DNA of 38,540 bases, taken from positions 1 to 38,540 of the forward strand of contig JAFQKB010000072.1 of NCBI GenBank assembly GCA_017397125.1, read 5' to 3'. Below are positions 1 through 7,735 of the stretch, one piece after another. Position numbers and translations under genes: made by a program. The stretch's first letter is position 1. Every line of letters begins with the position of its first letter. The DNA comes from Clostridia bacterium. Lineage in GTDB: Bacteria > Bacillota > Clostridia > Oscillospirales > Acutalibacteraceae. The notes under the pieces were generated by a model. That model was not told the origin of the DNA. It worked only from the letters and a program-made list of their open reading frames with translations, and searched no databases.

Positions 1-54
1 AATAAAGGCGAATACGCAAAGCAATGTTAATAAGCGGAACAAGTGTTTTTTCAT
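1..54 (-). CDS. 5' end of a secreted or lipoprotein-like gene, cut by window edge
   Basis: The ATG is at 54-52 on the minus strand, preceded by a clear ribosome binding site (AGAAAGGAAGG, eight bases upstream). The 18 visible codons read MKKHLFRLLTLLCVFAFI, which is a typical signal peptide start: three charged residues followed by a hydrophobic core. The rest of the gene lies outside the window, so the function cannot be told. A promoter at 143-172 points at it. Confidence 0.6.
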   Translation of the reverse strand, partial: MKKHLFRLLTLLCVFAFI

Positions 55-142
55 AATACCCTTCCTTTCTCAATTTACGCTCACATAACATTATTCAATT
101 CTTGAGACTTTGCGTTTTACATCGCCATTGGACCCACCTCCT

Positions 143-172
143 ATAATAGGTTTCATATACAATAACGGTCAA
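143..172 (-). promoter_or_regulatory. Promoter for the leftward gene at the window edge
   Basis: On the minus strand TTGACC (172-167) and TATTAT (148-143) are separated by 18 bases. The expected start point, near 136, gives an 80-base leader before the ATG at 54. Confidence 0.55.
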
Positions 173-291
173 AAACAGTTTTTGTGACATACTCGTTGAG
201 TGCTTTTAGTGTTTTTGCAAATAACATCTAAGACAAAACAGCCACATAAAGAAAGAAAACGAACACAAAACGCTAACTTTGCAGGAAAAGC

Positions 292-360
292 AAAACAGAG
301 GCCCCACCAACTCGGTATTAGCCGATTAGGGGGCCAAAGCCCGGCGGGATCTCTGTTTTT
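292..360. terminator. Branched hairpin terminator after the zinc-ribbon operon
   Basis: An outer stem pairs AAAACAGAG (292-300) with CTCTGTTTT (351-359). Inside it, GGCCCC (300-305) pairs with GGGGCC (330-335) around a CGG/CCG stem, and a short GGGC/GCCC hairpin (331-342) is a competing fold. A T run follows the outer stem on either strand, so it can end leftward transcription from the gene stopping at 384 and also read-through from the left. The branched shape is more elaborate than a plain terminator. Confidence 0.55.
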
Positions 361-383
361 AACAAATGATATATACTTGTGCT

Positions 384-1592
384 TTATTCAGCCGATTTCC
401 CGACGGTAATGCCTGTAATCTCTTCGATTGTGAATTTGTCCGACCGCTTGGAAAGATAGTTTTCCATATCGGTTGTAAAGGAAGATGATTCCCCGTCTTC
501 GTAGTCCAAGGTAACGGTCCCGTCGGCATCTACAATGATGTTTCTGAACACTAAAGGAGAATAAGATGTTCGGAAATGCTCGCCATCTTTATAAGTAGTT
601 CGGCGAACAAAGATATGCAGCTCGTTTTTAAACGAAGAAGACACTCCGTCTTTTATGTACATAAAATAGGCACCGGAAAATTCAGCGGGAGAATAGGAAA
701 ACATAAAGTCCGGTTCTGTATCGCTTTTGTCTTTAACGTGTTGCTCAATTAACTTTTCAAGTAGTGTTTTAGGAATTTGATCTGCCTTAGTGGCATATGC
801 ACCCAAGCCCGAAACCTCATATTCCCGAGATAGTTCGATAGGAACCTTGTTGTATTTTTCGGCAAGAGTTTCTGGGTTGGTTATCGTAAGCGTTATTTTA
901 TCGCCGTTGCTCAAATCGGTTGCCTTATCAAACTGCAGATTACAAGCTTCTAGATGTTCAGTTTCAGCTTCAAGCTCAATAACGGGTTTTCCATCACCGG
1001 AGATGCCTTTATAAGATACAGAGATATCTTTGAAAACATCAACCGTTTCGACCTCAGTCAGGCCAGCGACCACAAAGGTTTTAGTTCCACCATTAATCCT
1101 GTTTGCAGCCGCACCAGAAACAGAAATGGAAACAGTAATGTTGTCTCCGTTAGAAAGACCTTCTAGGGGAGAATACTGCACGCTCATGCCTTCGTCATAC
1201 AGTTCGTATTTTTCTTCCCACTCTATCATCTCGGCAAGGACTTCTGGTTCTTCTCCTATAATCTCACAGATAAGGTTGTAGCTCATAAAATTGACAGATA
1301 CTGTGCCGGCGGAATTGTACCCATCAAAAGAAATGCTCACATAATCAAAGGCGTCTGTTTTAGAAAAGGAAGAAAACACGCCTACAAGAACAAGAAGCAA
1401 TATCACGCCCAGAACGCCGGCGATAATCGGAACTTTGTGTTTTTGGAACATAGCCCCATAATCTGCGTTCTTTTCGGGAGTATATTCTTCTTCGGGTGTG
1501 TTCGTTCCTTTATTTCGTTCTGCAACGGCTTCTTCGCAATCGCAAACGCCGCTCTTTGGGATTTCATTTCCACAATAAGCACAGTAGCTCAT
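384..1592 (-). CDS. Zinc-ribbon, single-pass membrane protein with repeated extracellular domain
   Basis: The protein has 402 residues. It begins with a short zinc ribbon (CAYCG, then CDC) and an acidic linker, followed by one membrane segment around residues 53-75 (VPIIAGVLGVILLLVLVGVF). The long outside part contains two related units of about 90 residues, each with an LSNGD-(N/K)-IT motif and a VSGL or VAGL motif, which suggests beta-sandwich repeats. The start at 1592 is chosen because AAGGAG lies eight bases upstream and the zinc ribbon begins there; the longer reading frame runs back into the ATPase gene. It is the last gene of a six-gene leftward operon, one base after the coupling ATPase gene. 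The molecular role is unknown. The design (cytoplasmic zinc ribbon, one helix, outside repeats) is common in Firmicute membrane proteins of unknown function. Confidence 0.85.
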   Translation of the reverse strand: MSYCAYCGNEIPKSGVCDCEEAVAERNKGTNTPEEEYTPEKNADYGAMFQKHKVPIIAGVLGVILLLVLVGVFSSFSKTDAFDYVSISFDGYNSAGTVSVNFMSYNLICEIIGEEPEVLAEMIEWEEKYELYDEGMSVQYSPLEGLSNGDNITVSISVSGAAANRINGGTKTFVVAGLTEVETVDVFKDISVSYKGISGDGKPVIELEAETEHLEACNLQFDKATDLSNGDKITLTITNPETLAEKYNKVPIELSREYEVSGLGAYATKADQIPKTLLEKLIEQHVKDKSDTEPDFMFSYSPAEFSGAYFMYIKDGVSSSFKNELHIFVRRTTYKDGEHFRTSYSPLVFRNIIVDADGTVTLDYEDGESSSFTTDMENYLSKRSDKFTIEEITGITVGKSAE

Positions 1593-1593
1593 A

Positions 1594-2916
1594 TTAATGC
1601 TCCTTTTTATATTTATCAAACTGAAAAATAAATGGTTCCTGTCCGGGAAGCCCAATTATGGCTTCTCCAATTTTTAAATTACTAATGTCCCAATCTTCCA
1701 CCACGTGAGCTTCGCGCTGCGTTTCGATGACGCCGCGACTCTGAACGGTCGGTAAATAGGACTCTAATTTTTGGTTCTTGCCGAACAGCCCCTGGATGTA
1801 TTCGCGGGATGCGGCATCGTTAACACGGAAAGATACGGTGGTAGAGAAACCGGACAGAATACTGTGGGCTCTCTCTTCGCCGTAGTTGTCGTATATCTGC
1901 TCCACGTTTTGTACACCTATCATAAACTTGACGCCAAGACTACGGCCAAAATTTACCGCATCATCAATGTGGTTCAGATGCGGCAATAGTTTAAATTCAT
2001 CAGTAATGAAATAGACATTACCGGTAGTACGTGTGCGGCCAAGAGCCTCTTTGATTGCCATATCAAACATAAGACTATATACCGGCGAGAGCATTCTTCC
2101 AATTCCAAGGTCGTACTCAATGAAGACGCGCGTTCCGCCTTTGTTTTTGACTAAGTGACGGAGTGACAAGGTGCCGCATTGAGCAAAGTTGCCGATAAAC
2201 ACTTCTCGAACGACCTGCTGCAGTTCCGATAACACGCCTTGCGTCTGTGGTGAATCGTCATTAGCAATATAACTGCTCAACGCGCGCAGGTCATCATAGC
2301 TCTCCACCATTTCTCGCAGAGATTTGGAAGTGCTGGCGTTTATGTAATTGATCAGGTTAACATTTGTCTGTTTCGCCAATGGATAGTGGCGGACAAAGTG
2401 CAACAAGCACGCCATAAACAAGTCTTTTGCCGCATTGGGGAAGAAAATTTGGTTGGTGCGCTCGCAAGCACCCGCAAACAAAGCTTTGGAAATCTCTATG
2501 ACGCTTTCATAGAGCCGTGGGCCGTTGTCCAGTTCGTTGAAGATGTTCCAATAATCCAATCCCGAACGCCCTGTGGCTGTGTTATCGTTGCTGATCACCA
2601 CGTCGCCAGGACGATAAAACTCTTGATAAAAATCGCCCTTTGTATCGAAGATTATCATAACATCGTCATTAGCCAAGTTATTGGAAAGCTGAGAGATGAT
2701 TTGACAAAACGCGTTGGTTTTGCCGGTGCCAATACCGCCCAAGAACAACAAATGTTTACCGAGAAGATCATGGTCTAACGGAATGCGAGCAGGAAGACCG
2801 GTGGGGTCTATACCGCAGAAAGAGCAAATAGCGTTGTCCTGCGGTAAAACGGGGCAACTTGCTCGAAGTTCATTACCAAACAGAACAGAAGCATGCTGTT
2901 TCTTAGATGTACTCAT
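1594..2916 (-). CDS. VirD4/TraG-like coupling ATPase without membrane anchor
   Basis: This 440-residue protein is a P-loop ATPase of the conjugative coupling protein class (TraD/TraG/VirD4, related to HerA-FtsK pumps). Walker A is GGIGTGKT at residues 60-67. Walker B is the hydrophobic run ending in DE near residue 305 (VYFITDEF). The sequence IIFDTKGDF after the P-loop is typical of these pumps. Family members move DNA or protein substrates to a membrane channel using ATP. There is no N-terminal membrane segment, so it is a soluble or recruited form like the short TraG homologues. Cys21, Cys31 and Cys34 near the N-terminus could bind a metal. The ribosome binding site AAGGAGG lies just before the start. 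Its partners in the operon are membrane zinc-ribbon proteins, not recognisable T4SS parts: no VirB4, relaxase or VirB6 is seen in the window. It may be the motor of an unusual transport system (inference). Confidence 0.88.
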   Translation of the reverse strand: MSTSKKQHASVLFGNELRASCPVLPQDNAICSFCGIDPTGLPARIPLDHDLLGKHLLFLGGIGTGKTNAFCQIISQLSNNLANDDVMIIFDTKGDFYQEFYRPGDVVISNDNTATGRSGLDYWNIFNELDNGPRLYESVIEISKALFAGACERTNQIFFPNAAKDLFMACLLHFVRHYPLAKQTNVNLINYINASTSKSLREMVESYDDLRALSSYIANDDSPQTQGVLSELQQVVREVFIGNFAQCGTLSLRHLVKNKGGTRVFIEYDLGIGRMLSPVYSLMFDMAIKEALGRTRTTGNVYFITDEFKLLPHLNHIDDAVNFGRSLGVKFMIGVQNVEQIYDNYGEERAHSILSGFSTTVSFRVNDAASREYIQGLFGKNQKLESYLPTVQSRGVIETQREAHVVEDWDISNLKIGEAIIGLPGQEPFIFQFDKYKKEH

Positions 2917-2925
2917 ACGTCCTCC

Positions 2926-4041
2926 TTATGTAATGCCGGTGTTAGGAGCAAAAACAATGCTGCTATTCTTTGCGGCGTCCTCTGCCAAGTCTTTTCCAGT
3001 AACGCCCTCCGCCGTTGTATTGGGGAGGCCAACGTCTTGCGCTTGGTCGGGGGGGGTTCCACTAATTGCATTGTCGTTTTGAGGTTCGTTTTGTGTTGCA
3101 GGAGGAAGTTCTCCGGCAACAATTGGGGTTTCGGTAGAGTGGTTTGCCGTGCCTTGTGCGGGAAGTTCACCGGATACTGCGTTGTTTTTGTTTTGTGAAT
3201 AATTATAAGCAGGGTCTGGTTTGCACAAATAGTTTCCTTCGGCCGCTTGCGCAGAATTGATTTGGTCAGCTTTATCGGGAGTGATTTGGTTTAAAAAGTG
3301 GGCTTTTTCAATGTCAGATGTTGCGGTTTGGTTAGGGCAGGACGACAGTTGGTTATCAATGATTTTTCCGCGATGATAATTCATCGCATCGTACTCGTCC
3401 TCAGAAACCCTTCTTCTGGTCAAGGTGCCATTATCTTCTTTTAGGGCTTTCCCGTCGTTATACTCGAAAATGCCCCTATTGACAGCTTCGTTAAAATCAT
3501 CTCTGTTAATATAATACTGGTTTCCGCCGCCTTCGCTCCAGTGTGTGTTGGCTTCGGTTTTACCATATGCGCATTTAAGATTGCCATCCTCATCACAGAG
3601 GCGTGCTTTTAAATCCGCATTTTGTGGGTCGTTTAACTTGTCCCAGTTCACGTCAAACGCAGCAACATTTCCTCGATATGTGTAGTCTGTTCCTCTTGGC
3701 GAATCGGAGGGGCGCCAAGGTTGCGTTTGAGTTTTGGATGCATATAGATTGGCATCTAAAACACCATCAGCATTTTTGCAAGAATTAACCGTGTATGCGT
3801 CAGTCAAAAAACCAGACATCTTGCTGTTATGGCTTTTAATATTATCTATATCATCGTTAGTGGCTGCAGTGTAAAAAGTGGTAGGTTGTCCATTAGGAAT
3901 AATTCCGTTTTGAAACGTATCGTGACCTGGAAAAGCAGTGTCGTGTGGCGAGGCGTCAGAATGTCCCTCCGACGGTTCGTATAGATTCTGACAACAGTGT
4001 GCTTGAATTGCCAAAGAGGGGCTGTCGTGAACATCACTCAT
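2926..4041 (-). CDS. Hydrophilic Asn/Asp-rich protein, possible substrate of the coupling ATPase
   Basis: The protein has 371 residues, with no signal peptide or membrane helix, and is rich in Asn, Asp, Thr and Gln. The middle (about residues 60-230) looks like a folded domain, with conserved-looking stretches such as RGTDYTYRGN, EGGGNQYYINRDDF and YHRGKIID. The last 120 residues are a Pro/Gln/Asn-rich tail with a repeated GELP motif, probably disordered. The start at 4041 is preferred because GAGGGA lies eight bases upstream; the frame stays open to 4059 only through a TTG. It sits between a small protein gene (overlapping region at 4056) and the coupling ATPase gene, nine bases away. I do not recognise the family. 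A soluble, tail-bearing protein next to a coupling ATPase could be its cargo or a recruiting adaptor, but this is inference from gene order only. Confidence 0.8.
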   Translation of the reverse strand: MSDVHDSPSLAIQAHCCQNLYEPSEGHSDASPHDTAFPGHDTFQNGIIPNGQPTTFYTAATNDDIDNIKSHNSKMSGFLTDAYTVNSCKNADGVLDANLYASKTQTQPWRPSDSPRGTDYTYRGNVAAFDVNWDKLNDPQNADLKARLCDEDGNLKCAYGKTEANTHWSEGGGNQYYINRDDFNEAVNRGIFEYNDGKALKEDNGTLTRRRVSEDEYDAMNYHRGKIIDNQLSSCPNQTATSDIEKAHFLNQITPDKADQINSAQAAEGNYLCKPDPAYNYSQNKNNAVSGELPAQGTANHSTETPIVAGELPPATQNEPQNDNAISGTPPDQAQDVGLPNTTAEGVTGKDLAEDAAKNSSIVFAPNTGIT

Positions 4042-4055
4042 AACACAATCCCTCA

Positions 4056-4481
4056 TCAATATTGAACGCCAATATATTCATCAGGCCCAGTGCGCCCATC
4101 ACACTCTCGCAGGGTGGCTCCCACTTGAACGGCGTCGAAGACATAAACGACACCATTGCTACCAGCCTTGGTGGGCTCGCCCAAAACATTTCTAAGCCAT
4201 GCACAATCTTCCTCAAACAACTCTTCGAAAGATGGCTTGCCGCCGCAGGCAGAGAACAGCTCAATGTGAGATAGTCTTGAACGATAAAAATACATTTTAG
4301 CTTTGAACGTTCTATCTATCAATTTAACATTTTCAAATCTAAAAAAAGCGTCCGAAGCGTCTTCGGAAACAATTTTGAAAGCACAAAAGTCTATTAAATT
4401 ATTGATGATGTCGTTAACGGTGGTTTTAGCATTAATTTCGAATCCGTTAATCTCAATAATGCCTTTCTTCAAATCAGTCAT
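4056..4481 (-). CDS. Small soluble protein of unknown function
   Basis: The protein has 141 residues, is mildly acidic and has no membrane segment. It reads as a mixed alpha/beta domain, with an N-terminal part (KKGIIEINGFEINAKTT), a central strand-rich part (KAKMYFYRSRLSHIELFS) and a C-terminal part ending DEYIGVQY. The start at 4481 is chosen because GGAAGGAG lies eight bases upstream; this binding site overlaps the stop of the preceding gene (4487), so the two are probably translationally coupled. It is the third gene of the leftward operon. The charged strand pattern recalls small immunity or chaperone-like proteins, but no family is recognised. Confidence 0.75.
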   Translation of the reverse strand: MTDLKKGIIEINGFEINAKTTVNDIINNLIDFCAFKIVSEDASDAFFRFENVKLIDRTFKAKMYFYRSRLSHIELFSACGGKPSFEELFEEDCAWLRNVLGEPTKAGSNGVVYVFDAVQVGATLRECDGRTGPDEYIGVQY

Positions 4482-4486
4482 ATCTG

Positions 4487-5452
4487 TTACTCCTTCCATT
4501 TCTCAATGGCGTTATCGCCAAAGGTTTGTACATCATCAATCAACGCGCCGATTTCGGATGCCATCAGGTCCACGACCTTGTCGGGGAGCACCTCAGAGAA
4601 GCCGGTGTATTCCAACTCTTGCTTAAACGGCGTGGCGTGTTGTTTTCTGCGGATAACGAACGCCTCAGAAGCTCCTTTTGTTTTAACGGTCAACACTAAA
4701 TCGGGCACCAGGCTCACTAGAACCACATTAAACAACCAAACAAAAACCAGTATTCCGGCAATTGTGTCGGTTATATCAAATAGTTTTCCGCCCAGTATGT
4801 AATTGGTCACTTTCGAGGTCAAATCCGATAATCCGGCCGCAGTTCCAAGAGCAGCTGCCATAAAACACAGTTTAAGCCAAAACCGTTTTCTCACGACAAA
4901 GAACGGCGCCACAAACGCAACCATACACAGATACCCCAAAATCGCGCCGCCCACTGCGAATGACTCGTTAATTGAGTTGAAGATCGAATAAAAGGGACTT
5001 GCAACTATCAGTGTTAATACAATGCTTAACAGAATGTTCAAAGCGCTTATTCGGTTGGATTTTTTAATTTCAATGCCAGCAATTTCAGCAATGGAAAACT
5101 CATATTGCTGCGCAATGCTACCTTTATACGACATGCCGCCGGCGTGGAACAGCAAGCGCTTATTGGTAACCTGAAGCTTCCCTTTGGCCCATTGGCCCCG
5201 AATGCGGGAACGCAAAGTGGCCACCTCGTACTGCTTGATGGCAACTTCACCGTCGTTAGGTTTAATAAGGTCTGGGACGATTTGACGTCCTCGTTCTGAT
5301 GCATTAACAAAATTGGCTGTGGGAACCCCCATACCCATATGGTCAAACAGCTTAATGAAAAATGCTTTGGTAGAGGCCCCAGGTCGAGAACAAAAATCGC
5401 ACTTTGCGTTTTCATTCAATGGACGACCACATTTAGTACAAAAGTTTGCCAT
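4487..5452 (-). CDS. Zinc-ribbon, PH/GRAM-like multi-pass membrane protein
   Basis: The protein has 321 residues. An N-terminal C4 zinc ribbon (CTKCG at 5-9, then CDFC) is followed by a GRAM/bacterial-PH-like stretch at about residues 65-130, whose signature is a strand pattern ending in KGKLQVTNKRLLFHAGG. Four hydrophobic segments come next (about 135-155, 165-187, 190-210 and 225-250), then a soluble tail. PH/GRAM-like domains in bacteria usually sit at membranes and bind lipid or protein partners. The ribosome binding site AAAAGGAG precedes the ATG. It is the second gene of the operon and shares the zinc-ribbon design with the last gene, which suggests both belong to one membrane complex (inference). 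Confidence 0.82.
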   Translation of the reverse strand: MANFCTKCGRPLNENAKCDFCSRPGASTKAFFIKLFDHMGMGVPTANFVNASERGRQIVPDLIKPNDGEVAIKQYEVATLRSRIRGQWAKGKLQVTNKRLLFHAGGMSYKGSIAQQYEFSIAEIAGIEIKKSNRISALNILLSIVLTLIVASPFYSIFNSINESFAVGGAILGYLCMVAFVAPFFVVRKRFWLKLCFMAAALGTAAGLSDLTSKVTNYILGGKLFDITDTIAGILVFVWLFNVVLVSLVPDLVLTVKTKGASEAFVIRRKQHATPFKQELEYTGFSEVLPDKVVDLMASEIGALIDDVQTFGDNAIEKWKE

Positions 5453-5571
5453 TATTTTTCTCCTTTTTCTGTGTTATAGAGCTCAGCGCACATTTAGCCT
5501 TTTTATTTTCTGTAGCCTTTCGTTTTGATTTATCTTTGAAAGGAATCTTTGGTAGGCTGCTTTTACCTCCG

Positions 5572-6297
5572 TTAATCGTAATGGTGGCAAGTCGCAACGC
5601 CACCGTTATCCCAGTCAATTAACGAGAGACACGTACCGTTGTGTCCGTCTCCAAACAGTCGACCGCATCGAGAACACGTCTTTGTCCAGTCTTTTGAGAT
5701 GTCGTATGCGTATTTCGGACACTTCTCTCCTCCACCGTGAGGGCAGGGAAACTCGTGACAATAGGCGCACTCAGACACAGTGGATGTAGTAAAGTCAGAA
5801 TAATAGGTTGTGATGTACTTTAATCCGTCTGCGCTAACGTCCTCTATCACCTTAACAACACTCTTCTCCGCTTGTGGAGATCCGGGCTGGAAGGTTACGG
5901 ACTCGGTAGGCTCTGTCTTCTTTGTAGTGCTGGCCTTAGTGGTGGTTGAGGATTTCTTTGTAGTTGTGCTTGTTGACTTCTGCGTTGTTGATGACTTTCC
6001 TGTTGTTGAGGAGGCCGTTGTGCTCACAACAGCAGACGCGTCCCCTTCCCCGCCGTCGGTTGAGGATGTGGTGGGCGCAGTCGTGGTAGTTGTAACGCTT
6101 GTTGTTGACGATGTTGATCTGGAAACGGTGTTATCCGTGTCGTTCGCTACATCCGACTGGGACACGTCGGAGGCAGTTAAAAAATCTGTTTGGTCCGTGT
6201 GTGCGCCGACAATGACAATGACACTCACGACTAGCACAACACAAACGATGGTTTGAGCGTTTTTGTTTTTCACAAGGTGTTTAAACATCTTTTTCAT
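5572..6297 (-). CDS. Membrane-anchored Ser/Thr-rich protein with Cys-rich C-terminal domain
   Basis: The protein has 241 residues. A membrane segment (about 15-32, TIVCVVLVVSVIVIVGA) is followed by a low-complexity stretch of about 95 residues made almost wholly of Ser, Thr, Lys and Ala, a typical stalk across the cell wall. The last 70 residues contain CAYC, CPHGGGEKC, CSRCG, GHNGTC and CHHYD, enough Cys and His for two metal sites. The start at 6297 follows GAGGAG at a good distance. It is the first gene of the six-gene operon, 119 bases before the next one. The gap holds the next gene's binding site and no obvious terminator. The tail resembles the cytoplasmic zinc ribbons of its neighbours but lies on the outside, which is odd and may instead be disulfide-bonded. 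Confidence 0.82.
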   Translation of the reverse strand: MKKMFKHLVKNKNAQTIVCVVLVVSVIVIVGAHTDQTDFLTASDVSQSDVANDTDNTVSRSTSSTTSVTTTTTAPTTSSTDGGEGDASAVVSTTASSTTGKSSTTQKSTSTTTKKSSTTTKASTTKKTEPTESVTFQPGSPQAEKSVVKVIEDVSADGLKYITTYYSDFTTSTVSECAYCHEFPCPHGGGEKCPKYAYDISKDWTKTCSRCGRLFGDGHNGTCLSLIDWDNGGVATCHHYD

Positions 6298-6386
6298 AAC
6301 ACTTCTCCTCAAAAACTATGTTTATAATTCACTCAAGACACTTAAGCGTTCTTTATGTTTTGTAATCACTTGCTCATCTTTTTATG

Positions 6387-6902
6387 TTATTCCATCCCGA
6401 AAAAAGCCAGAATTTCCAGCAACGATACTGGACAGTAATAATTAGCATCCACGCCCACATCGTAGTGCAAAAGGCCCTGCTTGCGCATTGCCTCGTTGTG
6501 CTCCGGCTTGTTATGTTGGTGGCCGTGGAGGTGAATGCTCCCGTGCCACATTCTCGGCCACTCCTCGATCAGATAGTGGAATAGCGCGAAATGCTGCCCG
6601 TCAAAGTTCACTTCCAGGAAGTCGCTCACATCTGCAAACAAGCACTCATCATAGTGCCGATCGTGGTTCCCTCGGAGCAGGATCTTCTTGCCGTTGATTT
6701 GGGCGATCAGACGGTTGGCCTCTTTCACCGTTCCCTTGTGCGCAACGTCACCCAGGATATAAAGTGTGTCGTGCTGCTTTACTCGTGCGTTGATATTCGC
6801 TATCAATGTGTGGTTCATCTCCTCAACGTTGGCAAAGGGACGGCCACACATCTGGATGATCCCGGAATGATTCAAATGCAAGTCGGCCGTAAAATAAATC
6901 AT
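6387..6902 (-). CDS. Calcineurin-like metallophosphoesterase
   Basis: The protein has 171 residues, a short single-domain member of the calcineurin-like superfamily. The metal-binding motifs appear in order: D-x-H (TADLHLNH, residues 7-9), GD (ILGDVAHKG), GNHD (LLRGNHDRH) and GHxH (HLHGHQH). Such enzymes cleave phosphomonoesters or phosphodiesters with a two-metal centre. The short form is frequent in phages and accessory regions, often annotated only as a phosphoesterase; its substrate is unknown. The start at 6902 follows AAAGGA nine bases upstream. It lies just upstream of the six-gene operon (gap 89 bases, no terminator seen) and downstream of the gene at 7084-7569, so read-through into the operon is possible. 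Confidence 0.9.
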   Translation of the reverse strand: MIYFTADLHLNHSGIIQMCGRPFANVEEMNHTLIANINARVKQHDTLYILGDVAHKGTVKEANRLIAQINGKKILLRGNHDRHYDECLFADVSDFLEVNFDGQHFALFHYLIEEWPRMWHGSIHLHGHQHNKPEHNEAMRKQGLLHYDVGVDANYYCPVSLLEILAFFGME

Positions 6903-6916
6903 CCACTTAAATCCTT

Positions 6917-7087
6917 TCAAGTTTCAATACAGATCCTCGCTGTACAGCTGCCGTTCGCCTCGAATAGCCTTGGCTGTGAAGTAGCCATCCGCTCACAGCA
7001 GCTGCTGCGTCGTTGCCCGGGGATAACCGCCTCCACCGTCTTGCTGGCTCGAATGAAAGTAATCTGAATAGCAGCACATAAAATCAT
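6917..7087 (-). CDS. Possible 56-residue coupled reading frame, doubtful
   Basis: An ATG at 7087 overlaps the TGA of the upstream gene (ATGA) and has an excellent binding site (AAGGAGG, seven bases away). The frame runs 56 codons to a TGA just before the phosphoesterase gene. The product (begins MILCAAIQITFIRASK) has an odd composition. A second frame in the same stretch, starting at an ATG ten bases later, looks more protein-like (ends AKAIRGERQLYSEDLY) but carries one internal TGA. Either the first frame is a coupled small protein or the second is a decayed gene. Confidence 0.3.
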   Translation of the reverse strand: MILCAAIQITFIRASKTVEAVIPGQRRSSCCERMATSQPRLFEANGSCTARICIET

Positions 7088-7569
7088 GGTTCTACCTCCT
7101 TCAACAACACTGTACGAGCCTCCAAATACGGCAAAAGCGCCTCCAGGGCGATCGCCGAATCCATAGCATCGATCGTCTCGCTAATAGCATCGTATGCCGA
7201 CCGGAGATCTCCACCAGAGCGCTGCAGGTATTCCGCCACCAGGGCGTCGCGCTTTGCTCTCCAATCGGTCAATTCAAACGTGTATGCACTGTTCTGTGTT
7301 CGGAAGATCAGCACGTTTCCGTCGACCGACAGTTCTCCGTAACCGGTTCTCAAATACCAATCGTCGTGGTCTTGTCTTTCTTCCGACCACTCGGCACCGG
7401 AAAAGTACATAAACGTTTTGCCGGGGCTCTTTCTTTCGCTCTCCAGCAACAGAAGTTCACCAAGACGACCGACGTAATTTTGGCGCCAACTCCACATCAT
7501 GGACTTCTCTTTGGCCGGCTCCACTTTCCGGCAAACCGCCAACCCGTATTCTGCGATCCTCTTCGCCAT
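7084..7569 (-). CDS. Hypothetical protein, first gene left of the recombinase cassette
   Basis: The protein has 161 residues, is soluble and charged, with no signal or membrane helix. The N-terminal half is rich in aromatic residues (MMWSWRQNYVGRL, then DDWYLRTGYGEL), suggesting a beta-rich fold. The C-terminal half is helical and acidic (YDAISETIDAMDSAIALEALL). The binding site GGAGGAGG is strong. The gene is the first leftward gene beyond the 17-bp inverted repeat at 7679-7695, with 109 bases between repeat and start, so it is the natural first target if the promoter inside the recombinase cassette is flipped. No family recognised. Confidence 0.8.
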   Translation of the reverse strand: MAKRIAEYGLAVCRKVEPAKEKSMMWSWRQNYVGRLGELLLLESERKSPGKTFMYFSGAEWSEERQDHDDWYLRTGYGELSVDGNVLIFRTQNSAYTFELTDWRAKRDALVAEYLQRSGGDLRSAYDAISETIDAMDSAIALEALLPYLEARTVLLKEVEP

Positions 7570-7678
7570 TGCGCAACCTCCTCCAATGTAGTGCCGACTC
7601 CGTTTCAGTAGTAAATAACGTTTATCTCTCCCCGGATCCGCGTTGCCTTTATAATGAAAAATTGAAAAATTGAATATT

Positions 7679-7695
7679 TTTCGCAGAAGTGGTCA
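7679..7695 (+). repeat. Left arm of 17-bp inverted repeat flanking the recombinase gene
   Basis: The sequence TTTCGCAGAAGTGGTCA here is identical to the reverse complement of 9273-9289. The pair encloses 1577 bases holding a tyrosine recombinase gene. Inverted, not direct, orientation predicts inversion rather than excision if these are the recombination sites. Confidence 0.85.
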
Positions 7696-7696
7696 C

Positions 7697-7735
7697 CAAA
7701 AGAAAAACCACGGAGTTTCCGCAGAAACTCCGTGG
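7697..7735 (-). terminator. Terminator downstream of the recombinase gene
   Basis: A perfect 12-bp stem (7708-7719 with 7724-7735, four-base loop) is followed on the minus strand by TTTTTCTTTT (7707-7698). It would stop leftward transcripts from the recombinase gene 1-2 bases inside the left inverted repeat, insulating the genes further left. Confidence 0.85.

Noticed and set aside
117..128. Three-codon frame ATG-GCG-ATG-TAA after AGGAGG
   Set aside because: The AGGAGG overlaps the expected transcription start, so it would not be fully present in the RNA.
200..409. 69-codon rightward frame at the left edge
   Set aside because: It runs through the branched terminator, has no binding site and a low-information product.
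5433..5618. Lys-rich 61-codon frame between the first two genes of the zinc-ribbon operon
   Set aside because: It overlaps both genes, lacks an ATG near its GGAGG and has a low-complexity composition; a short spacer is the simpler reading.
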